From Diphasiastrum complanatum (Eukaryota > Streptophyta > Lycopodiopsida > Lycopodiales > Lycopodiaceae): DNA of 64,000 nt. Location of the stretch: positions 48,246,996 through 48,310,995 of the forward strand of contig CM055108.1 in the NCBI GenBank assembly GCA_029204225.1. The letters are read 5' to 3'. Positions 45,309 through 56,649 of the stretch are shown piece by piece. The notes under the pieces are model-generated. The model was given only the letters and a program-made list of their open reading frames with translations. It was not told where the DNA came from and did not search any database. A program made the translations under genes and the position numbers. Position 1 is the stretch's first letter, and every line of letters begins with the position of its first letter.

Positions 45309-45500
45309 TTATGTGTGCCATAGGTTCAACTCATAGTTTTGCCACCAAACATGAGCTGGACCTTCAAAATGCAGCAAAAGCAAAGCATGGGCAATTTTAG
45401 CTTTCTCGGGTCTTGGAAATATTTGGAAGTATTTATCCAACTTACATAACCATTCTTCCACATCAATGCTATTTGTATTACTATTGAAAGTTGGCATATA
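45309..45500 (-). pseudogene. Gypsy gag fragment
   Basis: 62 codons: VEEWLCKLDKYFQIFPRPEK, ALLLLHFEGPAHVWWQNYE. This is the conserved start of the retrotransposon gag domain (W...L..YF..... A...L.G.A..WW). Nothing else of the element remains next to it, and it is a different family from 2740-3852. Confidence 0.75.
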
Positions 45501-45599
45501 GGTTTTATCCTTTTAACTATTCTCATGGATTTATGTAGATTGTGCAATAACATGAGTAAATTTATTGCAACTGGATAAATGAATGGATGTAGATTATAA

Positions 45600-46132
45600 A
45601 TTATGAGGATAATAATCCAACATATATAAGTATCCATGTGCCTTTTCAAGTGCAAGAATCTTATTTGTCATATCAATAATTCTGAATTGATCAAATTCAA
45701 ATTCTACTCTGTCCTAAATCAGTAATTCTGTTGACAAATACTAGATTCGTAGAAAGATTAGGTACATAAAATTTAGAGAGCAGTTTGAACTGATCATTTT
45801 GAAAGTTTAATCTTATAGTACCTTCACCTTTGATAGCATGTGTGTTGTTGTCGTTGAGGTAAACGAACTTTCTAGTACTATAAGGCATATATAGGACTAA
45901 AAGCATTCAATATAATTGGTCATGTGTTGAGTGTCTCCGTAATTAAGAAACCAAGCATCGTCATCTGATGCTCTTTGAAGAATAATCATATTAAATGCAA
46001 CTTCATCCACATCTTCAATAGGGGCATGAGATGTCTCTACAACTACATTAGCTTGTTGATTTGATTGCTTCTTGTTGTTGTTCTTAGCTTTCAATATCCT
46101 GCAATCTTAAATCTCATGATTAGTGCGCTTGA
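45600..46132 (-). pseudogene. Copia protease and pre-integrase fragment
   Basis: Read downward: half a zinc knuckle (NHEI*DC), linker (46094 onward), then a protease active site WFLNYGDTQHMT in which the catalytic Asp-Ser-Gly-Ala is Asn-Tyr-Gly-Asp, so it is dead. Pre-integrase follows (HAIKGEGTIRLNFQNDQF, YVPNLSTNLVFVNRITD, ILALEKAHGYLYML). It is the same family as 19735-21517. Confidence 0.8.
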
Positions 46133-46602
46133 TCAATAAGATTGATTATGTATACATACACAAAGTCATTAGATTGTTGATTGCAGAACAGTTAGATAGT
46201 TTAGACAATTTTGTACGAGAGTTAAGTAGCAACAATGCATAGAACAGTTGATCAGAGTTGCATACATTTACATCAACATGATTCTGAGTGCAATAAGACA
46301 ATAAGATTGTATTCAAAAAGCGGCAAATACTATTGAATTTCTATCCTCTCCATCCCTATCTCTATGCTAATCTAGATCCATTCACTTGATACTTGTAAAT
46401 AACCACACAGTCATATACTCTGCAGATATACATTTGTTTTTTAACAGTACAAAAAAAATTGGTGATAGTGTTAGCTCGATTGTTCAAACACCCTCAACAA
46501 TTCGGCCATCCTCAATTCTTCATCCATCTCGGACTATGTGACCAGTCTCAATTATTCGGCCAGCCTCAAATAATTGGTCGTAATCCAACTATCGGTGGAT
46601 CA

Positions 46603-47930
46603 TCAACAAGTACATTGAGTCACACCCCGGATAGAATCTCTTGCCACGAGTGCAAAGGTCTCATCATAGTCAATTCCATACTCTTGTGCATATCCTTTTG
46701 CCACCAACCTTGTCTTGTACTTGTTGATTGATCCATCTTGGTTTGTCTTCACTTTGAAGATCCACTTGAATCCAATAGTCTTCTTGTCCTTTGGAAGTTC
46801 CACCAATGTCCATGTGTCATTCTTCATAAGAGCTTCATACTCAAGATCCATTGCTTGGATCCACTCCTCTTTTTGTCTTGCTTCATCTACACATGTAGCT
46901 TCATCAAAAGAGGTTAGGAAAGCATAGTTTGTACCACCAACAACTTGCTTACCTTTTTCATCATAAGTGAGTCTCAAACGTTGTTGTCTTTGCCTTGATG
47001 TTCTCCTTGGCTTTTGATTTGAAGTAGGCTCTTCAACATCAACATCCAAAGTATCATCAACAATGTCATCATCAAGAATGTTAGATCCAACATCCACCCC
47101 ACCACTTGAAGAAACGTTGGAAAGTTTCCCTCATAGAAAATGACATCTCTTCCAATGACCACTTTCTTAGTTGAAGGAATAAAAACTTTGGAAGTCTTGC
47201 TCACCTTACTATAACAAAAAAGAAACCTTTCCTTGAAGATGGATACTCCTTTATCCTATCATCAAGAGTGATGTTGATATAGCAAATTCATCCAAAAGTT
47301 TTGAAAGACTTGACACTCAGCCTTCTACCAAACATCATCTCAAAAGGGGTCTTTCCATCCAATACCACACTTGGCCATCTGTTGCATAGAAAATTAGCAC
47401 ACAACAAAGCTTGATCCCAAAAGGGTTTAGGAAGAAGATTTGCACCTAACCTCATGGCTTTGGCACCTTCACATAAGATTCTATTCTTCCAGTCAGCCAC
47501 TTCATTTTGTTGCCCTTGGGCTTGTGTACTCCCTCTTGATTCCATTTGCATTACAAAATGCCTTGAACTTGGTAGAAATGTACTCACCACCATTGTCACT
47601 CCTCAAGCAATTGATCTTGTTGAACCACCCTTGAAATCTTGAATTTGAAAAAGACATCAAACACCTCATGTTTTCTTTTTAGTAGATACACCCAACAAAA
47701 TCTACTAAAATCATCAAAGCACCTCCATTGCTAATTGTGGTAACACCATGAAATTGTGAATGCACAAGTTGAAAAGGCTTACTTGACCTTGATGTAGATC
47801 TCTTGTAAGGTAACCTATGTGAGATTGATAAAGCACATTGCTCACAAACATGATTCAAGCTTGTTAAAGAGTTGGGAATGTTGAATTTTAGTGCTCGGGT
47901 CCAAAATCCATTAGGTAATGAGCATCCCAA
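46603..47930 (-). pseudogene. Copia integrase to RT fragment
   Basis: 47930-47679: pre-integrase Cys pair CEQCALSISHRLPY and the start of the core, where the first catalytic Asp position reads HSQFHG. 47599-47288: core end and C-terminus (NEVADWKNRILCEGAKAMRL, GKTPFEMMFGRRLS); the usual NG.AE..NR motif is altered. 47204-46974 and 47097-46625: SRDVIFYEG-type segment, linker, then RT start (DTWTLVELPKDKKTIGFKW, RLVAKGYAQEYG). It ends before the RT core near 46625. Several frame changes. It shares its RT with 22690-23100. Confidence 0.85.
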
Positions 47931-47934
47931 AAAA

Positions 47935-48478
47935 TCTATCGAACTCCGACTCCATTGACTTCGAAGTCATCGAAGCATTGTCCATCAACTCCATCGACTC
48001 CATCGACAACTCGACTACTTGTACATAGACTTTACTACTTACAAAGACGACTATCTACTACAAGGAGGCTCTAATAAATTAAGTAGGTGAAAAGTGTAAA
48101 ATTGTAAGACATGTAAATAAAGCCTGTACCTTTCAGTTTGTAATAGGGATGATTTCATTATCATCAACAAGCAATGATTTTAGCTTAAGCCAATTTCAGT
48201 GCTACATTGTATCGTGCTTATGCTTCAAGCTCTTGTACTCATTTTTTAATCAACTAGAGTTCAAGTTTTTGTCCACATTGCTTTGTTCTATTGCGCATTG
48301 CTACAGATTATTCATCTTGATTATTTGCTGGTAACTGTCGCACTTCTGATCCACAACCATCCATTGTTAAACTTCTGCATCCCGCATTTCCAACTTGATA
48401 TTAGAGTTTTGTTTCTATCAGTTCTCTACTAATTCGATATCAATCTGATACTTCTCACAGTATCCACGTGTTACGACA
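47935..48478 (+). repeat. Probable 5' LTR of plus copia
   Basis: Ends ACGACA before the primer-like AGGTATTAGAGC (48479-48490). The left edge is only placed by the end of the integrase fragment. No second copy is found. Confidence 0.4.
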
Positions 48479-48490
48479 AGGTATTAGAGC
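48479..48490 (+). other. Degenerate tRNA primer-binding site
   Basis: AGGTATTAGAGC differs from TGGTATCAGAGC at two positions and lies about 175 bases upstream of gag. Confidence 0.5.
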
Positions 48491-48665
48491 TCATTTCTGA
48501 TAACCTATCATTTTTCGACATCGTATCAAAGCGAATGGTTCAGTAATTTGCATTTCTATTGCAGGTTATCAGTCTTGTTTCTACCAAGACATTGTTTTAG
48601 CAAGTGCCCAACCAACAATATTTCGACGTCGTTGTTTCTATCAACGATCTCGCTCTCTACGCCAA

Positions 48666-49178
48666 ATGGATCCATCTTCTAGTTCATCTTTGATTGACAA
48701 ACTCAACGGAGATAACAACCATCTCTGGAAGTTCAAGATGAAAGTAGTTCTACTTGCCAAAGAACTGTGGGACATCATTGATGGCATAGAGGTCAAGCCA
48801 GAGGTGGATGCAGCCAAGCATCTCACTCTATCAAGAGTAATCTCGATGCCACTACAAGAGGAGATCAGAAGAAATGCATCCTCCTCCGAATCCTCAAGAT
48901 CTGTATTCAAAGAAAAATTAGAATTTCATATCCAAGAGATCTCTAAAGTCAGAGTATACTGACAAGAGGAGCAACATGCAGCCTATCTCATCAACGACTA
49001 CAGAACTTTGAAATAAAACAATGAAAAGAAGAAGAAGTTCCAACAACAAGCAAATCCTGCAACAACCAGTCACTCAATCCAGCAACAAGAGAAAGATGAA
49101 GCAGCCTTCATGACCAAGGTCAGAGAACAGCAGGATATCGATTCCTGGTATTTGGAAGAGGCCAAGTCTAAACCTTGT
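48666..49178 (+). pseudogene. Copia gag with internal deletion
   Basis: ATG at 48666 gives MDPSSSSSLIDKLNGDNNHLWKF..., closely related to the gag at 20738-21517. About 110 codons of the core are deleted: the frame passes from EVDAAK to HLTLSRVISM. A stop at 48961 ends it. After more decayed sequence a protease remnant (DIDSWYLEEA) appears near 49135 and the trace stops near 49178. Confidence 0.75.
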
Positions 49179-49179
49179 G

Positions 49180-49580
49180 CCAACTACTTCCACCTACCTT
49201 GTCACATGGCTTCTAGGGAATTATACACCTAGAATTGGGCGCCCTCCTACAGTCTTACTTCTCCTTCCAATTCAGTCTAACATCTATCCCAAACTAATAC
49301 ACCTCACCCATTCACTCTCACAAACTAGTCCACATCACCCATCCACTCCATCTTTAGGTCATTTGGAGTCTTCCCCACACCTCATGCACTTGTACTTGAC
49401 ACCTCACTCACTTTGGAATGCTTCTCCACTCCCTATATAAGAGGAAATGCACCCCACTACCAAGGGATTCCAGGATTATGCTTTCTAGTTCTTCATCTTT
49501 GTTTGTTATTGTGTGTAGGTGCTTTGGCTCAAGGAGGTTATGCCAAATTTGAATTGGAGGCTTTGGAAACTCAAATCTAA
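49180..49580. other. Unassigned spacer, CT-rich
   Basis: A C/T-rich stretch with a TATATAAG box (49433-49440) that may be LTR promoter sequence. No matching copy is found. Confidence 0.25.
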
Positions 49581-50608
49581 TGGAAAGTGCAAATTGAAAT
49601 TCCAGTAAAATCCTGGTAACGAACTGATGGGAATCTCTTGAACAATTCGCGAAACTATTCTGATCACGAATAATTTATGCTCAAGAAGAATTCGCAGAAA
49701 AGATCAATCAAGCTCTGTAACGAAATGAATTGAAACTAGACGAAACGAAGTGAAGCAAAACAAATCTTGAATGAGCTCTGATATTGATTTATGCTGAAAG
49801 CCAAGTGATCGTGAAGCGAAGCGAAGTGAAGCGAAACACGAAGCAAAAACATTTGCGAACAAAATCAATTTGTGTGGAATTTAGATATGATTGTTGGCCA
49901 CTACCGACTATATCATTCCTACAATCCTATTCAGAATGTAGACAAACAGACCTTTGTCTAAGGCCTTTGTGAAAATTTCAGCAACCATCTCGTGTAGCTC
50001 CTTTCCTGTTGTTGTAGGCATCTCCTCGGTGCCATCTACCCAGGGGAATAATCCTTCTCCCTTTAGTATCAACGAGGTCTTAACCTTCCATGCTAAGAAG
50101 TTAGATCTTGATGAATCGAGGACTGTACAGATCTTGGATTGTATGCTGCTTATTGAAGCCATTGCTCCTGAATTTGTATTCTCACTTGTTAATGGTTCTT
50201 TGTTTGAATGTTTAGCCTCCTGGATCTGATAGCTTTTCGGCTATGTCAGACTTTGACAAGCTCTGATAGCACTGATGGAAAGTGCAAATTGAAATTCCAA
50301 TAAAATTCTGGTAACGAACTGATGGGAACCTCTCGAACGATTCGCGAAACTATTCTCGAAACTGTTCTGATCACGAATAATTTATGCTCGAGAAGAATTT
50401 GCGAAAAAGATCAATCAAGCTTTGTAACAAAATGAAACAAAACTAGACGAAACGAAGCAAAGCGAAACGAAACTTGAATGAGCTCTGATATTGATTTATG
50501 CTAAAAGCCAAGTGATCGTGAAGCGAAGCAAAAAAATTCGCGAACAAAATCAGTTCATGTGGAATTCAGATATTATTGCTGGTCAATGCCGGCTATATCA
50601 TTCCTACA
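49581..50608 (-). mobile_element. TRIM-like element with gag-RNase H fusion
   Basis: 1,028 bp: LTRs at 49581-49923 (343 bp) and 50276-50608 (333 bp), each reading TGGAAAGTGC to TTCCTACA on the plus strand, around a 352-bp interior. On the minus strand the right LTR is the 5' one and is followed, after four bases, by the primer site TGCTATCAGAGC (50260-50271). The LTRs are clearly alike but differ by several substitutions and small gaps. Outer 5-mers (TCTAA, ATCCT) do not match. Confidence 0.85.
49908..50162 (-). CDS. 84-codon gag/RNase H fusion ORF in TRIM-like element
   Basis: The first 58 residues are the copia gag start (MASISSIQSKIC, SNFLAWKVKTSLILKGEG, TEEMPTTTGKELHE). The next 20 are the RNase H end (VAEIFTKALDKGLF), as if a deletion joined the two ends of a parent element in frame. 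It runs 16 bases into the 3' LTR. The gag start matches that of the copia at 6927-8473, which is thus a likely parental family. Whether it is translated is unknown. Confidence 0.7.
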   Translation of the reverse strand: MASISSIQSKICTVLDSSRSNFLAWKVKTSLILKGEGLFPWVDGTEEMPTTTGKELHEMVAEIFTKALDKGLFVYILNRIVGMI

Positions 50609-50829
50609 ATCCTCCATAATGTAGACAGACACTGCTGATCTACGTTATAGTTTAATATAGCATTCAGCAAAATCAAACCAATGTGCGAAATTGAATAAAC
50701 AAGTGAATGAGATACATGAATAGTAGCAGACAAATATTCATTCAAGATCATACAATCTTTCAAAATAAAATACGCATAACAGCTACAATATTATCTATTG
50801 ATCTTCTGATTTCTACTTGGTCTAGTATG

Positions 50830-51085
50830 ACATGCAATGATGTTGACAATGTCTAGTTTGACATGCATATAGAAATTCACATGGAATTGGTCAATTATAA
50901 CCTTGTAGAAACTCGATCCACAATAAATGCACTATGTCCTAAGTTTCCATTGTGACATGCAAAGCATGCAAACACTCTAATGGACACATGCATGTAGTTT
51001 TGTACATGGCTAGTTGAGAAATTGCCATTTGGAAAAAGTAGGTAGAAGTTAGGTTCAATCTGTGCATGCAAGCAGTTTGCTCAAG
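50830..51085 (+). repeat. Diverged LTR fragment related to 35191-35885
   Basis: Shares with the 35300-35530 part of that LTR the order GACATGCA, TGTAGAAACTCG, GTGACATGCAA.GCATGCA, GGACACATGCATGA/T, GTAGAA. It has many substitutions, so it is an old relative. Confidence 0.55.
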
Positions 51086-52632
51086 TATGATATGTCATTT
51101 GTTGTATGGATGATGATCTTCAGCTAGTGCATCATGTGGTGACCTAGGGACGAGTCAAGCCTACATGGAAGTAGGTGGCATGGAGTGTACCTAGAGGTGG
51201 TACATAACCTGAGGGCATGGAGTGCATTATGGGGTGATGTGGATCCAGCATGCCCATGGTTGTGAGCCGACAGGGATGGAGATGGTTGCTCAGGGAGTGA
51301 CAACTGATACTTTTGAAGAGTGATCAACTGAGCTGCATGGTTGTATGCATAGTATTCTCTAGATTGGCGTCACATGTTGTTTCTATCCATCATTATTTGG
51401 TAAGCAGGATGCAGCTTTTGGTTAGATCCAGTTGGAGTCTAGTTGCACTACAGGTGGACAGATTCTTGGGGAGCTATCAACGGATAATTGATACTTGGTG
51501 ATTAGATGGTACATGAGGGTACAGGGTTCTAAAGCTATCATACCTTATATGCTATGGATCGTGGGTGAGTTGTTCATCACGATAGTGGATTTAGTTTGCA
51601 TTTGCTTTGGTTTGGATTGACATGATGGATGTGTTGGTGAGATAGGCTCCTTGGTGGAGGCCAATATACTGGTCAAATCAAAGTTGGCAATGTCAAGCAT
51701 GGGAAGTTGAGCCTACATGAGATGTAGGAGAGGCAAATCATCATCATTATCTCTGGGAGATAGGCGAGCTACTCAGGTATAGCCTATGGTGAGGTTTGTG
51801 TACATTCATTCATTGAGTCCTTGGTAGACTCTTGTGCTTGGAGCATGGGGAATGGATGGAGATCAGCTTTCAGGACTTATTGGATAGTTGGATATGCTTG
51901 GACATGAGGGCATCTTGTTACAGCTACGGGTCATGGTTGGAGACCTGATTTGGTGACCAGTGGTGTAGCAACGGATCTATAGGTGGCACAGGTGTTGGTA
52001 CGATAGGATACCACTTATGGGCAAGCCATGGTCATGTATTTGATGCTTTATCATTTGTGCTGGTTTGCATGAGTGTGTGTGAGCTTGCATGTTACCTTGT
52101 CACGGGAGTCTAGATTTGAGTCAGAGTCGTATGTGGTTGTGCATTTGCTACAGTGAAACAAAGTAGTCATTTTATGCTCATTGACTTGTCATTGTCTACT
52201 AGTTGTTTATTCGGTGAGGGTATAGTCTTAGGTAGCAGTAAGATTTTCTCAAGTTGAGTCTCAGCACGCTCATTTATGTCAGCTTTACAGGTTTGTGCTT
52301 GTAAGTGCCTGATAGGATGTCAGCCTAGCTAGATGGAGGATGTAAGTCTCATGGGGGCAGTGGGATTTTCTCAATTTGAGCTATGTCGCTCATGTGGTCC
52401 ACTTGTGTTTCAAGTTGGATGGATACGAGTCAGTTGGTCAAGAGTGTGGTAGGCTCTCTGTATGAGCATTGTGTTTGCATGATACTTTGTGGGTCAAACC
52501 TGGTGGTTTGTTGTGTGCTTGAGTGTGAGGCAAGTACAAGGTAGCAGGACATGCATAACATCTTTTGGACACTCCAGACGCTGCTGCAATATATTGTTTT
52601 TTATCCCTATCACATTTGAGATTAAGGGAGAG
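51086..52632. other. GT-rich non-coding stretch
   Basis: About 1.5 kb with marked G/T bias on the plus strand and no open frame. A purine tract (ATTAAGGGAGAG, 52621-52632) at its end looks like a polypurine tract before an LTR, so it may be the decayed interior of a plus-strand retroelement. Confidence 0.3.
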
Positions 52633-53324
52633 AGTTAGAAATCAGAGTTAATCTGATATACATTTTATGTAAGCTCTAAATGTGATATTGTAATTAGTGT
52701 ATAGTTGATTAGATTTTCTGTATTCAGTTGTGTTCAAGACGTGACCCGTTAGGATATATTGATCGGGCACTAATCCCATAGCCGGCTACTTGGGTTAGCC
52801 GAGTAGCTACACGTAGGAAAATTAGCCTGTACAGTGATTTTGGTTTCGCTATGCTATACTCGAGGGCATGTCTCAGGTTTTTCAGTTATTTAGGCCATAT
52901 TGGGCCTTGTTCTAGTTTGGCAGGTGGTAGGCCAATTTTAGGACACTTGTCCTTTCATGCAGTTAGGGATTTCCTATATGTACGGTGTTCTTTGTAATAT
53001 ACATTAACTGAAGCATGAATGTAGAGTGAGAGCCTGGCAATGAATCAAGAACCATGATAAGGAGTAGGACGAGTTTGGACCCATTATATAGAGCCAAAAG
53101 CATCCTGGGCACTCAGCCATGCATAGCCCTAAGTTCCCTATACATAGATTCATCTAGAATAGAGTCCTATGCATGGACCAAGTATTCATAGAATTGTTAT
53201 TGATAACTCTACACATGCATACATTGTCTCATACCTTGTCTAAACTCCATTTAGTGTGTTCTGGGCCTCACAAGGATATTAGTTACTTTCGGATCACATC
53301 CAATATGATGTGGCATAACTAACA
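52633..53324 (+). repeat. Possible LTR
   Basis: AGTTAGAAATC at the start after a purine tract and CATAACTAACA at the end give near inverted ends (TTAG/CTAA). No second copy is seen. The right part overlaps the expected position of the minus gypsy LTR, so borders are uncertain. Confidence 0.3.
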
Positions 53325-53399
53325 ACTTGTTTCACTGGAGTACCGTGTATCTAAGACTAGGAGTATATTGTATCCTATGTACTGGTCATGGACATAACA
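53325..53399 (-). repeat. Start of 3' LTR of minus gypsy element
   Basis: On the minus strand TGTTATGTCC begins at 53399 right after an AAGGAGGGAAGAA polypurine tract that follows the integrase/chromodomain frame. The LTR continues below 53325 for an unknown length. Confidence 0.5.
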
Positions 53400-54830
53400 T
53401 TCTTCCCTCCTTAAACTGTTTCTACCCTTAGAAACCAAATTCTTCTTTATGCTATTAACTCTCTCCCACAAATCATCATCCTCAGTACGACCCCGAATTA
53501 AGCACTCAGAGATAGAACGATTTCTCAATTGTTTATTCTGATTCTGAACACTTTCTCAGGTTCCAAAGGTACACTAAGCGACAAATCTTCCAAATGGGAT
53601 AAATCCTCGTCCGATCCAACTGTATCACCATTATGTAAACTTAGTTTCAAACAACTTACTTGAAACACTAGGTGTGTAGTCAATTTTCCTTGAAGATCGA
53701 GTTCATACGCCAAAGAACCAATTCTACGTACAATCCTGAAAGGTCCACAATAACGGGTAGACAGCTTATAATGCTTCCTTGTATGTAACGTCTTAGAATC
53801 TTTTGGAATCCTAAGATATACTCAGTCATCAACTTTAAAATCTCTTGGAGACCTCTTAAGATCGGTATAGTGTTTAGCTCTATCCTAAGCACTTCGGATA
53901 CTATCCTTAGCCACTTGTAACATTTCTTGCATATCATGCAAAAAATCAGCAACCTTCTAGATCTTAATAGACTTCGTCTCAACATTTACTGGAGATCTAG
54001 GTTGAAAACCATACATAAGCATAAAAGGACTGTAACCTGTAGTAGAATGTTTTCTACTATTATATGCAAACTCAACCAGTGGGAGGTAATCTTCCCAATG
54101 AGATTGTCTGTGAGAAACATACGTCCTCAAAATATCTTCCATAGTTTGATTAGTCCTTTCTGTCTGGCCATCTGATTCATGATGATCAAAAGAACTTAAA
54201 CTCAAAGAAGTTTCCAGTTTATGAAATACTGCTGACCAAAAGTGACCTGTGAACTTAGGATCTGTATCACTAACAATGTCACTTGGCAGACCATACAACC
54301 AAAATAATCTTTCAACAAAGATCTAGGCTAAATCAGAAGCCTTTATAGTTGACTTGACTGGTATGAATGCAGCTAACTTAGTTAACCGATCCACTACAAC
54401 CCAAATAGAATCATTTTGTCGCTGGGTCTTTGGAAGTCCAACTACAAAATCCATAGATATGCTTTCCCATTTCTTATCTGGGATATGTAACGGATGCAAG
54501 AAACCACCAGCCTTATGGCGTTCAGCCTTTGCTAGTTGACAGGGCTTGCATTTAACAAACATATGACTCGACATATGGCTTGAGTTTTGGCCAATAAAAT
54601 TCCCTCTTAACCAAGTCCAGAGTCCTGTGTATACCAGGATGTCCCGCACAGGGTATGTCATGTCATTCAAACAAAATCTTCTGTTTGAGCTCATCATCAC
54701 CAGGTACGCAAACTTTTCCATTCCGAAATAGTAGTCCATCTCGAATGGTGAACTGTTCCACAATCTTCTTATCTTTCTTAGTTAGTTGAGTTCCCTTTGT
54801 TTCTGACTCAACACTGTCCACATTTCTTCC
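53400..54830 (-). pseudogene. Chromovirus-type gypsy integrase
   Basis: Read downward. 54830-54590 is the pre-integrase zinc region (FTIRDGLLFRNGKVCVPG, AGHPGIHRTLDLVKREFYWP) with frame changes. Next is the core: CKPCQLAKAERHK, the first Asp in SMDFVVGLP, VVVDRLTKLAAFIP; then 54298-53957 has SDTDPKF for the second Asp and DGQTERTNQ for the Glu. 53713-53525 is the C-terminal domain (LAYELDLQGKLTTHLVFQVS). 53528-53430 ends with RNRSISECLIRGRTEDDDLW, which resembles a chromodomain that directs insertion to marked chromatin. Several stops; RT and gag are absent. Confidence 0.85.
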
Positions 54831-54834
54831 GGTC

Positions 54835-55252
54835 TGAACAATGTTCCAAATGTGACCAAAATGGAAATCTGATTCATATTTTCCTCTCAGCGAAAGATAT
54901 AGATCCGTAGAAATTTGAATGACTCAATTTATAGAGATAGCCACATCTTCTACCATAAGCCAGGACTTTCCTAGACTTGTCAAGAATGGTGTAGCCTTCT
55001 ATATCGAATTCTACCTTATGACCAGAATCAGTGATTCTGCTTATAGAAATTGAGGTTCAGAATGTATAAAACATTGGACAACAACTTCACAACACCTTTT
55101 TGATATTTGACCCTGACTGTTCCTTCACCTTCAATGGAATGAGTTGAGTTGTCACCTTGTGAAATGGGGGGGAGGCCTCTTGAAGTGGATTCACCAATCA
55201 CAGTAAAGGATTTGGGCCTTTTGGACTTACCCCTCACTCCATGTGAAACCAC
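54835..55252 (-). pseudogene. Copia pre-integrase fragment
   Basis: Reads GDNSTHSIEGEGTVRVKYQK, KLLSNVLYILNL, then after a frame change ITDSGHKVEFD, ILDKSRKVLAYGRRCGYLYK. This is the stretch between copia protease and integrase. It joins the gypsy integrase fragment below it directly, so one was inserted into or deleted against the other. Confidence 0.7.
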
Positions 55253-55259
55253 CCTAAGT

Positions 55260-56190
55260 CTTCAAGATCATTCACTCATTTTTTAGTTGTTGGACAACAC
55301 AAAAAGATTTCTCAAGATCAAGATCAAAAGATTGATGGGTCCCTTGAACTCAAGACTACATACTCGAGTTTGTAAGTATTTATGCAAACCTTGATTATCA
55401 CAAAAAACATGCATAAAACTATAGAAAAGCTACATAGTAGTTCTGCATCAAGATTATGTGTAAAAATGCAAGTTTTGGAACTTTGCACATACCACGCACA
55501 CATTACAATAGTCTTTTAGACTGTAAACAATTGCTATGATTATGAGATAATTGTTGGTAATGATGATTTAGCAATCAAATAGAAACAAGAATCAACTAGG
55601 GTTTGGAATGCAATTAATTTCCAACAAGAGAGAGCTGGATAAAATATGGTTGCACCAAGTCTCTATGATAATTTGCCCACCACCAAAAGAAAACCAATTA
55701 TCTAACATTAAAATGATACCAATCATATATTCTCTCGAAATTTCTATGTGAGGATTGCCTTTTCTAATATTAGTGATTATGTTGTCATGTGAAAATGGGT
55801 GATTACATTTTTAAACTCTTTAAAGCTTCAAAATATGTGTATTGGCAAGCTTATGGAGCAATAGTTTTCACACATATTTTTCACTCATTTTCATACCATG
55901 GTCTCAATTTGATATTGAGGACATTGGTCATTTGATTTGGGTGGTTCCTATCTTGGATAGTGAAGATGATTGTCACTATTATCACTCACTTTCATAATTC
56001 ACAAATAGTAAGCGCTTGCTATCTTCCAAAAGCCAACGCCAAGGAGCTTGAAGCCTTGTGAAACCAAGTATGCATGTTGCTCTCTTTTTTTTACATTGCA
56101 ATTATATTATCAAATACACATTCATCTACTTTTATTATTAGTTCCATGAGATAACATTGTCTTTGCCATTTCAAACTTGAATACATATTT
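55260..56190. other. Non-coding AT-rich region
   Basis: I see no gene, LTR or tandem repeat here. Confidence 0.3.
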
Positions 56191-56203
56191 ATCATGCTAA
56201 AAG

Positions 56204-56640
56204 GTGGTCAACTCAAGACGAGAATTGCAACGGTGCACAATCAATGACCCGTGGCAAAGTTGGAGAACTCTCCATACCAATAAAGGTCGAGATGTGGAAT
56301 TTCTAGGCAACAGATTTTGGGAGCAAACACAAGTCATCTTGGAGATCTATAAGCCAATCTTAAACGATGCAATAATGGCTATGATTCACAATATCATGTC
56401 TAGAACAATTGAGGTATTGCAATCCAACACTGCTATTGATGAGAACAAGCAAAATGCCATCCAAGACATGCAAAAAAACAAGGTGGGAGATTATGTGCTC
56501 TCTTCTACGATTGAAATAACTTCTGCACTACATCCATTGTGGATCACAATGAGTCAGGTATATGTAGCAGCATAACATGGTTGGTGACTACATATGAAAG
56601 GTTGAGCAATGAAGATTTTAATTTGCAAGAAAATTAGTTG
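56204..56640 (+). pseudogene. hAT-family transposase remnant (tentative)
   Basis: A 123-codon frame containing RELQR, RDVEFLGNRFWEQTQVILEI, YKPILNDAIMAMI and SALHPLW. This resembles the hAT/DUF659 region of plant transposases (rFW....il.i..Pl...lr.vd and LHPL). It is truncated by a stop at 56573, and neither the zinc finger start nor the C-terminal dimerisation domain is visible. It could be a source family for the intron MITEs, but I have no evidence linking them. Confidence 0.4.
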
Positions 56641-56649
56641 ATCAATGAG

